NCBI GenBank assembly: GCA_945787635.1
Contig: CALZIK010000113.1
Span: forward strand, 1-64,000
Origin: Thermoanaerobaculia bacterium
GTDB lineage: Bacteria > Acidobacteriota > Thermoanaerobaculia > Multivoradales > JAHEKO01
Direction: 5' to 3'
DNA: 64,000 bases
In this document: positions 16,201 to 23,857 of the stretch, piece after piece
Layout of the letters: every line of letters starts with the position of its first letter
How positions within the stretch are numbered: the stretch's first letter is position 1
Translations under genes and position numbers: made by a program
The notes under the pieces: generated by a model
Database searches by the model: none
The model's input: only the letters and a program-made list of their open reading frames with translations
What the model was told of the DNA's origin: nothing

Positions 16201-16574
16201 CCGTCGGCGTTCATCGTCCAGAGGTTGTCGCCGCCGGCACGGTCCGAGACGAACGCGATCCGTGAGCCGTCGGGGCTGTAGCGGGGTTGATAGTTCCACT
16301 CAATGCCGGAGGTGAGAGCCTTCGCATCTCCGCCGCCGACCGGCACGGTGAAGATGTCTCCGAGCATGTCGAAGACGAGGGTCTTGCCATCGGGCGAGAC
16401 ATCCACGTTCGACCAGGTGGTCTCGGTGGTGTTGATCGAGATGGTTCGCCACTCGCCGGGGGGCTCGCCCACCTTCCACTTTTCGGAATCCGCGTCTTCG
16501 TCGGCGACGGCGGCGAACGGGGCAAGGGAGATGAAGAAAAGAGCGATGACGGCGAAAACGAAACGGTGCTTCAT
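13269..16574 (-). CDS. Exported TolB-propeller amidohydrolase
   Basis: 1101 residues from ATG 16574 (AGGAG nine bases upstream; signal peptide FVFAVIALFFISLAPFAAVA). Residues about 35-720 hold repeated PD40/WD40-like blades (VSPDGKTLVFD, YSPDGSRIAFVSDRAG, WSPDGRFLV, FSLDGKYVYFS and others), forming one or two TolB-type propellers. Residues about 755-1090 are a metal-dependent amidohydrolase: the metal-binding HxH is in LLDAHAHGG, a possible bridging Lys is in ISVKSYQLP, further His ligands are in TTIEHSM and VNTGAHG, and the end has IGSLEPGKLADLVVIDGNPL. This fused architecture occurs in many environmental bacteria; substrates are thought to be cyclic amides or peptides but are mostly unproven. 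Location is periplasmic. The gene ends against a family 2 palindrome. Confidence 0.9.
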   Translation of the reverse strand: MKHRFVFAVIALFFISLAPFAAVADEDADSEKWKVGEPPGEWRTISINTTETTWSNVDVSPDGKTLVFDMLGDIFTVPVGGGDAKALTSGIEWNYQPRYSPDGSRIAFVSDRAGGDNLWTMNADGSDPRAVTAEKANIVHNPAWSPDGRFLVAKKTFMSTRSIGAGEIWMFHAGHEGEGLQLTERPHGDDDQKNQAEPAFSLDGKYVYFSQDVTPGRVWQYGKDSTGEIFAIQRYDLTKGETSSFVTGPGGAIRPTPSPDGKHLAFIKRLPGLQSAIYLKDLDSGKEWALYDNFERDLQETSGTEGNAPSIAWTPDSGSIVFWSGGGFHSIDAETRTVTDIPVRVKKEMKVQATLRRPVEVASESFRIKMPRWPVVPPDGKSVVFQALGVLWTKTLPDGKAKRLTSQSDHFEMFPAFSADGRSVVYTTWDDDSQGSVRIVSASGGTGRALTSRPGNYLEPAFSPDGRTVVFRQVGGGYLLSPMWSLEPGIYTVPAAGGDPAKVTDSGVEPSFSPDGKRIFLLVSGEESGYVLKSVNLAGDDERTHVTGSKMVELAVSPDGKWVAFVEDYRAHVAPFALTGKAVDLGKDTKSIPVSTLSGRAGDFLAWEDADTLTWSRGPVLYRRSLNEAFAFVSGSPDELPEPLEEGVDLGFEVEHDEPDTYIALVGARLVTMRDAMSGAREVIEDGTVVVRGNRIVEVGKLDEMHIEEDAHIVDVSGKTIIPGLLDAHAHGGFGRSQIIPEQNWMQFSNLAFGVTTIHDPSNDTYEVFAAAELQKAGRIVAPRVFSTGTILYGAKGNGYHVDVDSLEDARFHIQRMKDVGAISVKSYQLPRRDSRQQLIAAGNELDVMVVIEGGMKFQHNMTEIVDGHTTIEHSMTVKKIYDDVLQLWSQAGTGYTPTLVVSFGGMEGERWFYDRDNVWQNERLMRYTPRSRVEPRAIRRQKAPDDHYNHVHVASSAKDLMRLGVPVNTGAHGQREGLATHWEMRMLVQGGFTPWEALRAATASGATALGMIDDIGSLEPGKLADLVVIDGNPLEDIEKAEFVHATMVNGRLFEAATMNQVWPDQVERTPFFWELEGGDTIHPSTATWMEERAERHGCRH

Positions 16575-16670
16575 AGAGCGAATCTCCTGATCGGCTGTGA
16601 AGGTGCGCCTCGCGACGAGGCCGGCCGATCCTACCTTGGGGACACGATTCGTTCGCGTCCCGGGAAATGA

Positions 16671-16772
16671 AGCGGTCGACGCCCCTGTCCACCGATCCTT
16701 CGGATCGTAGCGGTCGACCTTGTGTCGACCTTCTTCCTCCGGATTAGTAGCGGTCGACGTCTCTGTCGACCG
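16671..16772. repeat. Intergenic palindrome family 1, three copies
   Basis: Three successive copies of CGGTCGAC-loop-GTCGACCG. Copy A (16673-16694) has loop GCCCCT and one stem mismatch. Copy B (16711-16731) has a five-base loop CTTGT. Copy C (16751-16772) is a perfect stem with loop GTCTCT. Copies B and C are preceded by TAG, as in the reverse complement of the pair at 36183-36253. An extra small hairpin CGATCC/GGATCG lies between A and B. The array sits between the agmatinase-like stop and the amidohydrolase start. Confidence 0.8.
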
Positions 16773-16780
16773 TCTTTCTC

Positions 16781-17596
16781 TCAGGCCTCGAGCAACCGCC
16801 CGACGAGCTCCTTGACCAGCTTGGCTGCGGCCGCGGCGGTGATCTCGCCGACGTCGCGCTCGGGGTTGAGCTCGACGACGTCGGCGCCGACCAACCCAGG
16901 GATCTTCCACACGATCTCGAGCACTTCACGCGTGCTCAGACCCCCGGCCTCCGGGTGGGCCACGCCGGGCGCGAAGGCCGGATCGAGACCGTCGAGGTCG
17001 ATCGAGAGATAGGTCGGCGCTTCGAGCGCGAGCGCTTCGGTTTCGAGCCACGCGGCCCGCGGCACGATCTCGACCCCGAACCGTTCGGCCTGCTCGAGCT
17101 GGTGGCCGGTCGCGGTGCGAATGCCGATCTGAACCAGGCGTCGGGCGAGTCCGTCCTCCATGATCCGGGCGAACGGGCAGGCGTGCGAGTAGCGGTCGCC
17201 GTCGAAACTCTCGTAGAGGTCGGGATGGGCGTCGATCTGGACCACGGTCAGCGGCGTGCCGCGGGCGCGAAAGGCGGAGCCGTAGGCCCGCAGGATCGGA
17301 TAGCTGACGCTGTGATCGCCGCCGAGCGAGACAACGCGGGCACCCTCGGAGAGCTGCTCGGTCACCGCGCGCTCGATCGCACGACGGGTCTCGGCGCCTC
17401 CGGCGAGCTCCAGATCGCCGAGATCCTCGAAGCTCTTCGCCCCACCGAGGTCTCGCCCGGTCTCGGTGGTGAGATTCGAGGACTCCGACCGAAGCGCTGC
17501 GCGAATCGCCGCCGGCCCTTCGGCCGCGCCGCGCGCGAAGCTCGACGCCTCGTCGGTGGGCAAGCCGAGAAGGCACACGGAAAACGTTGCAGGCAT
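16781..17596 (-). CDS. Agmatinase/arginase-family ureohydrolase
   Basis: 271 residues from ATG 17596; the longer frame upstream overlaps the divergent GYD gene region. Manganese-binding signatures of the ureohydrolase fold are intact: SLGGDHSVSYP, VQIDAHPDLYE and LSIDLDGLDPAFAPG. PEAGGLSTREVLEIV and ADVVELNPERD follow, as in SpeB-type agmatinases. The family hydrolyses agmatine, guanidinobutyrate, formiminoglutamate or arginine, releasing urea or formamide in the cytoplasm; the VELNPERD end fits agmatinase best. It stands alone, divergent from the GYD gene, with the family 1 palindrome array directly after its stop. The precise substrate is not fixed by these motifs. Confidence 0.85.
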   Translation of the reverse strand: MPATFSVCLLGLPTDEASSFARGAAEGPAAIRAALRSESSNLTTETGRDLGGAKSFEDLGDLELAGGAETRRAIERAVTEQLSEGARVVSLGGDHSVSYPILRAYGSAFRARGTPLTVVQIDAHPDLYESFDGDRYSHACPFARIMEDGLARRLVQIGIRTATGHQLEQAERFGVEIVPRAAWLETEALALEAPTYLSIDLDGLDPAFAPGVAHPEAGGLSTREVLEIVWKIPGLVGADVVELNPERDVGEITAAAAAKLVKELVGRLLEA

Positions 17597-17699
17597 TGGT
17601 CGCGCGAAGTCTACCTCCCACCTGCCGGGGTGGCGCGAGGGCTCGCGCGGCCGAGGTAGGCTGATGACATCGGAAACTCGCTCAAAAAAGGAGGGCACG

Positions 17700-17999
17700 A
17701 TGCCGACATTCGTTCTGATGACCCGCTTACAGCCCGAGCAGATGAGGGATGTGGATGCGCGCACGAGATCCGGCAAGGAGTGGCTTGAGAAGGTCAACAA
17801 GGCCTGTCCGGAGGTGGAGTGGGTCGCTTCCTATGCCCTCCTGGGTCCCTACGACTTCATGAACATCTATGAAGCTCCGGACGTCGAGACGGCGCACAAG
17901 GTCTCGATGATCTCGCGCGCCGAGGGAGCGCTATCGGCCGAGAGCTGGGAGGCTCTTCACTACGATCGCTATCTCGACATCATGGAAGAGGTGACCTAG
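17700..17999 (+). CDS. GYD domain protein
   Basis: 99 residues from ATG 17700, preceded by AAAAGGAGGGCACG; the frame extends upstream but without a comparable site. TFVLMTRLQPEQMRD, VEWVASYALLGPYDFMNIYE, ETAHKVSMISRAEGALSAES match the GYD family (PF08734) and resemble the protein at 3959-4249 in layout. Function not established for the family. Followed after 24 bases by a CBS-domain gene, so the two may be cotranscribed. It is divergent from the agmatinase-like gene with about 100 bases between them, which must hold both promoters. Confidence 0.85.
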   Translation: MPTFVLMTRLQPEQMRDVDARTRSGKEWLEKVNKACPEVEWVASYALLGPYDFMNIYEAPDVETAHKVSMISRAEGALSAESWEALHYDRYLDIMEEVT

Positions 18000-18023
18000 G
18001 CGAGGCCCGCAGGGCTGCGAACG

Positions 18024-18449
18024 ATGAAGAGGATCCCGACCATCAAGAGCGTCATGACGCCGTTTCCGTACTCGATTGGCCTGGATCGGCCGCTTGCGGA
18101 GGCGCTCGAGATGATGCGAGAGCACGGCTTTCGGCATCTGCCGGTGGTCGACGGGAGCAAGCTCGTCGGGGTCCTGAGTGAGAGGCTGCTGGGAGAGATC
18201 GCCGAGCGGGCGCGCACCTCGACCGGTCCACTGCGCGTTCGGGACGCCCCGATGGCGAAGGCCTACGTAGCGAGTCTCGACGAGAGGCTCGACAACGTGG
18301 TCCTCGCGATGGCGGATCGCCACCTCGGCTCGGCGCTCGTGGTCAGAAACAGGCAGGTGGTTGGGATCTTCACGTCCACCGATGCCTGCCGGTATCTGGG
18401 AGAGATTCTGCGATCCGAGTTTCCGGTCGGCGGTGACGACGTCGCTTAG
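18024..18449 (+). CDS. Tandem CBS-domain protein
   Basis: 141 residues made of two CBS motifs (a Bateman module) and nothing else. CBS1: IKSVMTPFPYSIGLDRPLAE, REHGFRHLPVVDGSKLVGVL. CBS2: VRDAPMAKAYVASLDERLDN, LGSALVVRNRQVVGIFTSTD. Such modules bind adenosine nucleotides and regulate partner proteins in the cytoplasm. No fused enzyme or channel is present, and the partner is unknown. It follows the GYD gene by 24 bases and precedes the sulfatase-fold gene by 42 bases. No strong ribosome binding site is visible, so coupling to the GYD gene is plausible. Confidence 0.9.
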   Translation: MKRIPTIKSVMTPFPYSIGLDRPLAEALEMMREHGFRHLPVVDGSKLVGVLSERLLGEIAERARTSTGPLRVRDAPMAKAYVASLDERLDNVVLAMADRHLGSALVVRNRQVVGIFTSTDACRYLGEILRSEFPVGGDDVA

Positions 18450-18491
18450 GAGCACGACGGCCCGCCCGAAGCGGTAATATCCGCCGGCGAG

Positions 18492-19910
18492 ATGAGGTCC
18501 CGAGATTCGAGAATCCGCTGGCTGGCGGGTGCCTGCGTGATGCTTGCCTTCGGGGGCCTGGGGCTGATGGCTTGCCGGAAGCCGAGCCGGGTCGACCGCC
18601 TCTTTCTGGTCACCGTCGATACCCTGCGGGCCGATCATCTGGGCTCGTTCGGGCATCCTCTGGACCCGGCGCCGTTCATCGATCGCCTCGCGCGAGAGGG
18701 ACTCTCCTTTCATCGGGCCTACGCCCACGCCGCGGCGACCGGTCCCTCGCACAGCTCGATCTTCACGTCGCTCTATCCCATCCAGCACGGCGTCGAGGCC
18801 AATGGCAGGAAGCTCGACGGGTCGTTTGTGACCCTGGCCGAGGCGCTCTCGGCGGCCGGCTACCGGACCGCAGCCTTCGTCAGCACCAACGCCCATTTCA
18901 AATGGGGCGGGATGAACCAGGGCTTCGAGGTTTACGACGAGCAGCCCGAGCCGGCCGCCGGTACCGGCCGCGGGGGTCGCAAGCGCTACCGGCGCGCGAA
19001 CCAGACCGTGGACGCGACCCTGTCGTGGCTCGAGACCGTCGATCCGTCCGAGAAGCTCTTTGTCTGGGTTCACCTCTTCGATCCGCACGCGCGTCTGCGG
19101 CCGCCGCCGGAGCACTTCGAAGAGATCAAACGCCAAGCTCAAGAGATGGGTATGTCGGCGCTGATCGAAGCTCTTCAACCGGGCCACCGCAAGATCGCGC
19201 TCTCCGGGAACCGGGCCCGAGTGCTGAAATACGACGCCGAGATCCGATTCGTCGATACCGAGCTCGCGCGTTTGTTCGAAGCCGTCTCGGCGACCGAGTC
19301 CAGGGATCTCTGGGTCCTGACCTCGGATCACGGTCAGGGGCTCGGCACCCACGGCATCCGGGGCCACGCCAAGCACGTCTACAACGAGCAGCTTCGCGTG
19401 CCGTTGATCTTCTACTCCAACACCGGCGAGATCGTCTCCAAAGTGGTCGAGGACGTTCTGGTCGAGCACGTCGACATCGCTCCGACCCTGGCCGACTGGA
19501 TGGGCTTTGACTTCGAGGACCAGGTCGCTCCGATCCAGGGTGAATCGCTTGCTGGATTTCTGAGTGGCGGGTCACCGAAACGCGCCAAGCGGTTCGGCTA
19601 CGGTCAGAGCAGCCGGTACGAAAAACCCAAGCGCCGCAAGCTGCGTAACTACGAGCCTCCCAAGTACGCGATTCAAGATCTGCGGATGAAGTTCATCTTG
19701 AACGCGGCCGGTGACGATGAGCTCTTTGATCTGACCGATGATCCCTACGAGCAGAAAAATCTGGCCGGCAACCCACGCCTACGCGCCGAACAGCGCGAGC
19801 TCGAAGAAGCGCTCGCGAGCTGGCTCGAAGATCTCGCCACCGGCCGCGAGGCCGAGGCGGTCGCTCCGGAAGCGATCGAACGCTTGAGGGCGCTCGGCTA
19901 CCTGCAGTAG
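18492..19910 (+). CDS. Sulfatase-fold (alkaline phosphatase superfamily) lipoprotein
   Basis: 472 residues. The N-terminus is a lipoprotein signal ending LGLMAC (Cys28). Alkaline-phosphatase-superfamily metal sites are visible: VTVDTLRADHLG (Asp43), VLTSDHGQGLGTHG with Asp and His, and HVDIAPTLADWMG. At the nucleophile position the sequence is AATGPSHSS instead of the classical sulfatase C/S-x-P-x-R. The likely nucleophile is Thr83, and the Arg needed for formylglycine conversion is replaced by His. Classical formylglycine-type sulfatase activity is therefore doubtful; phosphodiesterase or phosphonate/phosphate-ester hydrolysis is more likely. A C-terminal DELFDLTDDPYEQKNLAG segment is typical of the sulfatase-like group. 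Its stop is 12 bases from the convergent beta-lactamase-fold gene. Substrate unknown. Confidence 0.85.
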   Translation: MRSRDSRIRWLAGACVMLAFGGLGLMACRKPSRVDRLFLVTVDTLRADHLGSFGHPLDPAPFIDRLAREGLSFHRAYAHAAATGPSHSSIFTSLYPIQHGVEANGRKLDGSFVTLAEALSAAGYRTAAFVSTNAHFKWGGMNQGFEVYDEQPEPAAGTGRGGRKRYRRANQTVDATLSWLETVDPSEKLFVWVHLFDPHARLRPPPEHFEEIKRQAQEMGMSALIEALQPGHRKIALSGNRARVLKYDAEIRFVDTELARLFEAVSATESRDLWVLTSDHGQGLGTHGIRGHAKHVYNEQLRVPLIFYSNTGEIVSKVVEDVLVEHVDIAPTLADWMGFDFEDQVAPIQGESLAGFLSGGSPKRAKRFGYGQSSRYEKPKRRKLRNYEPPKYAIQDLRMKFILNAAGDDELFDLTDDPYEQKNLAGNPRLRAEQRELEEALASWLEDLATGREAEAVAPEAIERLRALGYLQ

Positions 19911-19922
19911 CGAGCTTTTGCT

Positions 19923-21341
19923 TTAGCCGGGGATTCTGATCGCTTTCTTGCCAACCGCTACGTTGTTGTCTCGGCGCAGATCGTAGTTGGCCTTGGCGTC
20001 GTCGACCACGGCGGCGAGGTAGTACCGGCCGGGTTCGAGGTTCGCGGGAAGCCGGGTCTTCAACCGGAGGGTCTTGCGCTCTCCGGAGCCCAGCGCCGGC
20101 AGGGTCGCTTCACCGATCCAGATCGCTTCGCGAGTGAGTCCCCTCACCTGGGTGAGGTAGACGCTGAGCTGAGTCGTCCGCGACCGCTCGGAGCTTCTAT
20201 TACGGATCTTGATGACCGACCGGAGCCTGTCGGCCGCAAGGGTGGTCGGCGACTTCGCCTTGACGCGCACCGCCTCGAGATCGACGATCTTCGGTGAGGT
20301 GAGGATGGTCTCGAGGATCGGGGCTGTTTCTTCTATGTCGATGTCGCCGCCGGCTGGAACATCGGCGGAAAACACGACCACGAGCTCCTGGCCCGGCAGC
20401 ACCATGATCGCCTGACCGCCGTAGCCGCTGGCCGAGTAGCCGCGCAGATGGTGCAAGCGAGGATCCGCGAAGGTGAGCTCGAAGAACGCCGGCCCATACG
20501 TCCACCACATGTAGCCGTAGCCGCGTCCGGGAATCCCCGTGGTTGAATGGGTCTGGACGCTCTCTTCGATCCAGTCCGGGGGGAGGATCTGTCGATCGCC
20601 CCAACGCCCGTTCTGCAGCAGGAGCTGCCCTAAGCGAGCCCGATCGCGGGGGGACATCCTGAAGGTGTAGCAGGGGTGCTCCGAAAGGACCACCTCATAG
20701 AAGTACTCGCACGAGCTCGGAACGAAGTCCTGCATGCCGATCTTGCGTGCGATCCTCGAGTTGAACTCCTCGAAGATGTCGCGCCCGGTCTGCTCGCGGA
20801 AGATGGTCCCGAGGGCGTTGAAGTCCCAGTTGTTGTAGTACCAGAATGTTCCGGGGAGATGTGATCCACGCGCCGGGCGGGCGTCTTTCATCGACTGCGC
20901 TTCGCAGGCGGCTTCGATGTAGATACCCGAGCGGGCTCGGAGCAGGTCGACCACGCGCGCCTGTTTCTCGGTGGCGGTGAGAGGCACGAGGTCGTCGATG
21001 CCGAGATCGGTCAGGGTGGCGTGGAGGTCGAGGTTGCCCTTGTCGACATGAATGCCGTAGAGGGCGCTCAGAAAGCTCTTACGCATCGAGTGGCACCAAT
21101 AGGGATAAGTCTCGCTGCCGAAGGATGCCAGCACCCTGCCCTTGTAGACCAGAAAGAACGACGCGACCGGGGCGTCCGGCAGGGCTTGCCAGGCGCGCTC
21201 GGCGGCGGCGACGGCCTGGGAGGAAAAGCCCGCTTCTTCGGGCGAGCTCCAGCGGGGCCAGTCCTGGCCGGTCGCGGCGAAGCTGACCGCCAATAGAAAG
21301 GCCAGAAAAGCGAAAGTAGGGCGCATTGGGCGCTCGTTCAT
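19923..21341 (-). CDS. Serine beta-lactamase-fold hydrolase with C-terminal CARDB-like domain
   Basis: 472 residues from ATG 21341, with AAGGAGACAGGT upstream. Signal peptide to about residue 25. The class C beta-lactamase/DD-peptidase fold is shown by SxxK as SMRK (Ser85, Lys88), YxN as WYYNN, and SGYGGQAIMVLPGQELVVVF near the position of the third motif. Such proteins are often esterases or peptidases rather than antibiotic resistance enzymes. Residues about 350-472 form a separate CARDB/Ig-like domain (VIKIRNRSSERSRTTQLSVY, ALGSGERKTL, LEPGRYYLAAVVDD), probably for adhesion or protein contact. Periplasmic or surface exposed. It is divergent from the DUF2807 operon. Substrate unknown; resistance should not be inferred. 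Confidence 0.85.
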   Translation of the reverse strand: MNERPMRPTFAFLAFLLAVSFAATGQDWPRWSSPEEAGFSSQAVAAAERAWQALPDAPVASFFLVYKGRVLASFGSETYPYWCHSMRKSFLSALYGIHVDKGNLDLHATLTDLGIDDLVPLTATEKQARVVDLLRARSGIYIEAACEAQSMKDARPARGSHLPGTFWYYNNWDFNALGTIFREQTGRDIFEEFNSRIARKIGMQDFVPSSCEYFYEVVLSEHPCYTFRMSPRDRARLGQLLLQNGRWGDRQILPPDWIEESVQTHSTTGIPGRGYGYMWWTYGPAFFELTFADPRLHHLRGYSASGYGGQAIMVLPGQELVVVFSADVPAGGDIDIEETAPILETILTSPKIVDLEAVRVKAKSPTTLAADRLRSVIKIRNRSSERSRTTQLSVYLTQVRGLTREAIWIGEATLPALGSGERKTLRLKTRLPANLEPGRYYLAAVVDDAKANYDLRRDNNVAVGKKAIRIPG

Positions 21342-21519
21342 ACCTGTCTCCTTTCCTCGTAACGCGAGGTTCGAGACAGAACTCCGCATTCGGCCACGCC
21401 AGGCGGTTTGAAAGGGCGGACAGGCCGATTGCGGGCTTCCGGAGAAAACGGCGCGTTTCTCCATGAAGGCCAATCGCCGAGGCGACCCGTTCGACAAGAG
21501 AAATAAAGGAGGAATCAAG

Positions 21520-22590
21520 ATGCAATCCGTTCGAATCGACACGATCCGCTGGTGTCTGCTGGTCTTGCTGGCGTTGGCAACGGCGCTCGGGGCTCTGGTC
21601 GAGCCCGCGGAGGCGGCCCGGCCACCGGTCGGCCGCGTCTACTACACCGTCGCCATGGGTCTGGAGACCGGCTACGACACCAAGACCCAGTGCTTCGAGT
21701 TTCACCGGGACAAGCTCTGCACGCTCGATGGGCTGATTTGTGGCTCGTGGGCTCCGACCGAGGGCATCCACCGCGAGATGGGGCTGTCCTTCGATCTGAC
21801 CACCCTCGCCGGGGGGGACCTGATGGCGCTCGAGGGGCTCGGCCGCCTCGATACGCGCGGTCCGAAGAGCGCGCTCGCCGGCACCGGCCGATTCAGTCCG
21901 GTCGACGGCGAGGACTCGGAAGCCAACTTCTCGTTCGCGGCTCGAGAGGTCACCAGGGCCGAGTGCCTGGATCTCCTCGAAGAAGCGCCGGGCGGAGGTG
22001 ATGGCGCTCACGTCGACGGCTCGGGCAACCTGGTGACCGAAGAGCGGCCCGTGAGTGAGTTCCACGGTCTCGTCGCGACCGGAGTCGGACGGATCGAGAT
22101 CCGGCGCGGCGCCACCGAGTCGCTGCGCATCACCGCCGACGACAACATTCTGCCGATCCTGACCTCGGAGGTTCGCAACGGCCGCCTGCACCTGGGCTCC
22201 GATGGAACGTTCACCAGCCACGACGGCCCTCGTTACGAGATCACCGTGCGCGACTTGGACGAGCTGACGCTGGCCGGAGTGATGGCCGTCGAAGCCACCG
22301 GGATCGACACCGAGCTCTTCAAGGTCAATATCAGCGGCGTTAGCGTCGCGACCGTCTCGGGCCGCGCAGATCGCCAGAAGGTGACCGTCGCCGGGGTCAG
22401 CCGCTATGACGCGCGAGACCTTGTGAGCCGAACCGTCGACGTCGATGTCACCGGTCCGAGCTCGGCGGTCGTTCGCGCAAGCGGCGCACTCAGGGGCAGC
22501 GCCATTGGCGGCGCCACGATCGAGTACATCGGCAACCCGACGATCAACGTCAAGGTCGACTTGCTGTCCAAGCTCCGCAAGATCGGCTGA
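21520..22590 (+). CDS. Exported protein: unknown N-terminal domain plus DUF2807 domain
   Basis: 356 residues from ATG 21520, preceded by AAAGGAGGAATC. Signal peptide of about 31 residues (LLVLLALATALGALVEPAEA). Residues about 33-160 form a domain with conserved cysteines (QCFEFHRDKLCTLDGLICGS) and a LEGLGRLDTRGPKSALAGTG stretch. The same domain makes up the whole of the next gene's product. Residues about 180-340 match the DUF2807 / head-GIN beta-solenoid family (VSEFHGLVATGVGRIEI, LRITADDNILP, YEITVRDLDELTLAGVM). DUF2807 proteins are periplasmic or surface beta-helices without a settled function. It leads a three-gene operon with its paralogue and a small barrel protein. Confidence 0.82.
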   Translation: MQSVRIDTIRWCLLVLLALATALGALVEPAEAARPPVGRVYYTVAMGLETGYDTKTQCFEFHRDKLCTLDGLICGSWAPTEGIHREMGLSFDLTTLAGGDLMALEGLGRLDTRGPKSALAGTGRFSPVDGEDSEANFSFAAREVTRAECLDLLEEAPGGGDGAHVDGSGNLVTEERPVSEFHGLVATGVGRIEIRRGATESLRITADDNILPILTSEVRNGRLHLGSDGTFTSHDGPRYEITVRDLDELTLAGVMAVEATGIDTELFKVNISGVSVATVSGRADRQKVTVAGVSRYDARDLVSRTVDVDVTGPSSAVVRASGALRGSAIGGATIEYIGNPTINVKVDLLSKLRKIG

Positions 22591-22612
22591 CAACCGGAAC
22601 AAGGAGACGAAA

Positions 22613-23116
22613 ATGAGAGAACAAAGGAACTGGAAAGTCATGGTCGTAGCGAGCTGTTTCGTGCTCGCGGTAGCGGTTCTCACCACCGCGCAGGAGGCCG
22701 GCGCTGCCAAGGCGCCGGTGGGCAAGACCTACTTTGTGGTGTCACTCGGCGTCGCGACCGACGAGGGCGAGGCCTACGAGATCAGCGCCGGCTGCGTCCG
22801 CTTTGATCGGTCGGAGATCTGTGAGACGGACGGTGACTGCGGAAGGTGGTGGCGGATCAAGGAGGAGAGGAAGGCGAACAAGCAGTGGGCTGTCGGCTTC
22901 GAGTTCAACCTCATCGACGATGAGACCGGTTTGCCGGTGAAGATCGAAGGCACCGGGCGAATCGACTCTCGCGGTCCGAGAAGCTCGATCGCGGGAGCCG
23001 CTCATGGCATGGAGCCGAGCTCAGACGTAATGATCAACTTCGCTCTCGCCGGTCGCGCGGTCGGTGAGCTTCGGTGCGAGCAGTTGGTGGCCGACTTCGA
23101 AGCGGCTCGGCAATAA
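22613..23116 (+). CDS. Exported protein made of the unknown domain of the upstream gene
   Basis: 167 residues from ATG 22613, preceded by AAGGAGACGAAA. Signal peptide to about residue 32 (VLAVAVLTTAQEAGAA). The rest aligns with residues about 33-160 of the preceding protein: shared PVGxxYxxV, a Cys-x-x-Phe then I/L-Cys-x-x-Asp-Gly-x-x-Cys-Gly pattern, IEGTGRIDSRGPRSSIAG against LEGLGRLDTRGPKSALAG, and a terminal Cys after a NFxxAxRxV stretch. Five cysteines in the mature part suggest disulfides in the periplasm or outside the cell. I do not recognise the family. It arose by duplication of the upstream gene's first domain, or was fused to DUF2807 there. Spacing in the operon is 22 bases upstream and 24 downstream. 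Confidence 0.75.
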   Translation: MREQRNWKVMVVASCFVLAVAVLTTAQEAGAAKAPVGKTYFVVSLGVATDEGEAYEISAGCVRFDRSEICETDGDCGRWWRIKEERKANKQWAVGFEFNLIDDETGLPVKIEGTGRIDSRGPRSSIAGAAHGMEPSSDVMINFALAGRAVGELRCEQLVADFEAARQ

Positions 23117-23140
23117 CAGATGACCAGGAGGAGAATTGTG

Positions 23141-23839
23141 ATGACCAGCAGGAAGTCTCGAGAAAGAACTCGCTGTCGGCAGGTAGGTGTGCTGTTGGTC
23201 GCGGTTGCCCTGGCCTTCGCGGCAGGTGCGCCGGCTGCGACCGAGCCGGGTTGGCAGATCCGCTTCTACGCCGCCGCCATCGATATGGACGACGGTCCTG
23301 GCGAGCCCAACCGGACCGGCGGCGTGGGCTTTGACCTCGACGTCGGCGCCGGCCTGGGCTTCAACGCCGAGTACCGGTTCACGCCGCGGTTCGGGCTCGA
23401 TCTGGGAATCCTGAGCGGGGCGGGAGTCGACGTGGAAACCGGCGCGAGCTGGGACGGAAGTTACGGCTGGATCGGCAATGACACTGTGACCTTCACACCG
23501 CTGACCGCGGGTCTCGACATCCACCTGACGCCCGACGCCCGGGTCGATTTCTATGCCTGTCCGATGGTGGCGTTGGTTCAATACGGCAGCCTGGCGGTTC
23601 GCAATGGGCCGACCGGAGTCAGGACGCACTGGAATTTCGACGAAGACTTCGCTGTCGGCGCCGCGCTGGGTGTCGGCGTGCCCTTTGGTCGCGACCGCTG
23701 GTCGTTTCAGGCCAGCCTTTCCTACCTCGAGAGCGACATCGACGGGAGCAGCAGCGACGGCCGGAGGTTCGCGGGCGGCTACGACTCGACGATCTTCGGC
23801 TTCGGATTCGGCTACCGTTTCGGGCAGCGCTCCGGATAG
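23141..23839 (+). CDS. Outer membrane beta-barrel protein
   Basis: 232 residues from ATG 23141, with AGGAGGAG about eight bases upstream; an ATG at 23120 is the alternative. Signal peptide to about residue 33 (LLVAVALAFAAGAPA). The mature part alternates polar and hydrophobic residues in strands joined by Gly/Asp turns (WQIRFYAAAIDMDD, FDLDVGAGLGFNAEYRF, LTAGLDIHLTPDARVDFYA, FAVGAALGVGVPFG). It ends with FGFGFGYRFGQRSG, close to the OmpW/OmpA-barrel type of eight strands. Third gene of the small exported operon; probably its outer-membrane component. Convergent with the kinase-sigma fusion gene with 18 bases between stops. Ligand unknown. Confidence 0.8.
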   Translation: MTSRKSRERTRCRQVGVLLVAVALAFAAGAPAATEPGWQIRFYAAAIDMDDGPGEPNRTGGVGFDLDVGAGLGFNAEYRFTPRFGLDLGILSGAGVDVETGASWDGSYGWIGNDTVTFTPLTAGLDIHLTPDARVDFYACPMVALVQYGSLAVRNGPTGVRTHWNFDEDFAVGAALGVGVPFGRDRWSFQASLSYLESDIDGSSSDGRRFAGGYDSTIFGFGFGYRFGQRSG

Positions 23840-23857
23840 GCCCCGGGTCCGGCCTGG

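Noticed and set aside
17931-19469. 512-codon open frame on the minus strand, antisense to the CBS and sulfatase-fold genes
   Set aside because: Low-complexity Arg/Gly/His-rich product with no motifs; a shadow of GC-rich codon use in real genes on the plus strand.
19923-21341. Antibiotic resistance beta-lactamase
   Set aside because: The fold and SxxK/YxN motifs are shared by many esterases and peptidases; the CARDB tail and context give no sign of resistance.
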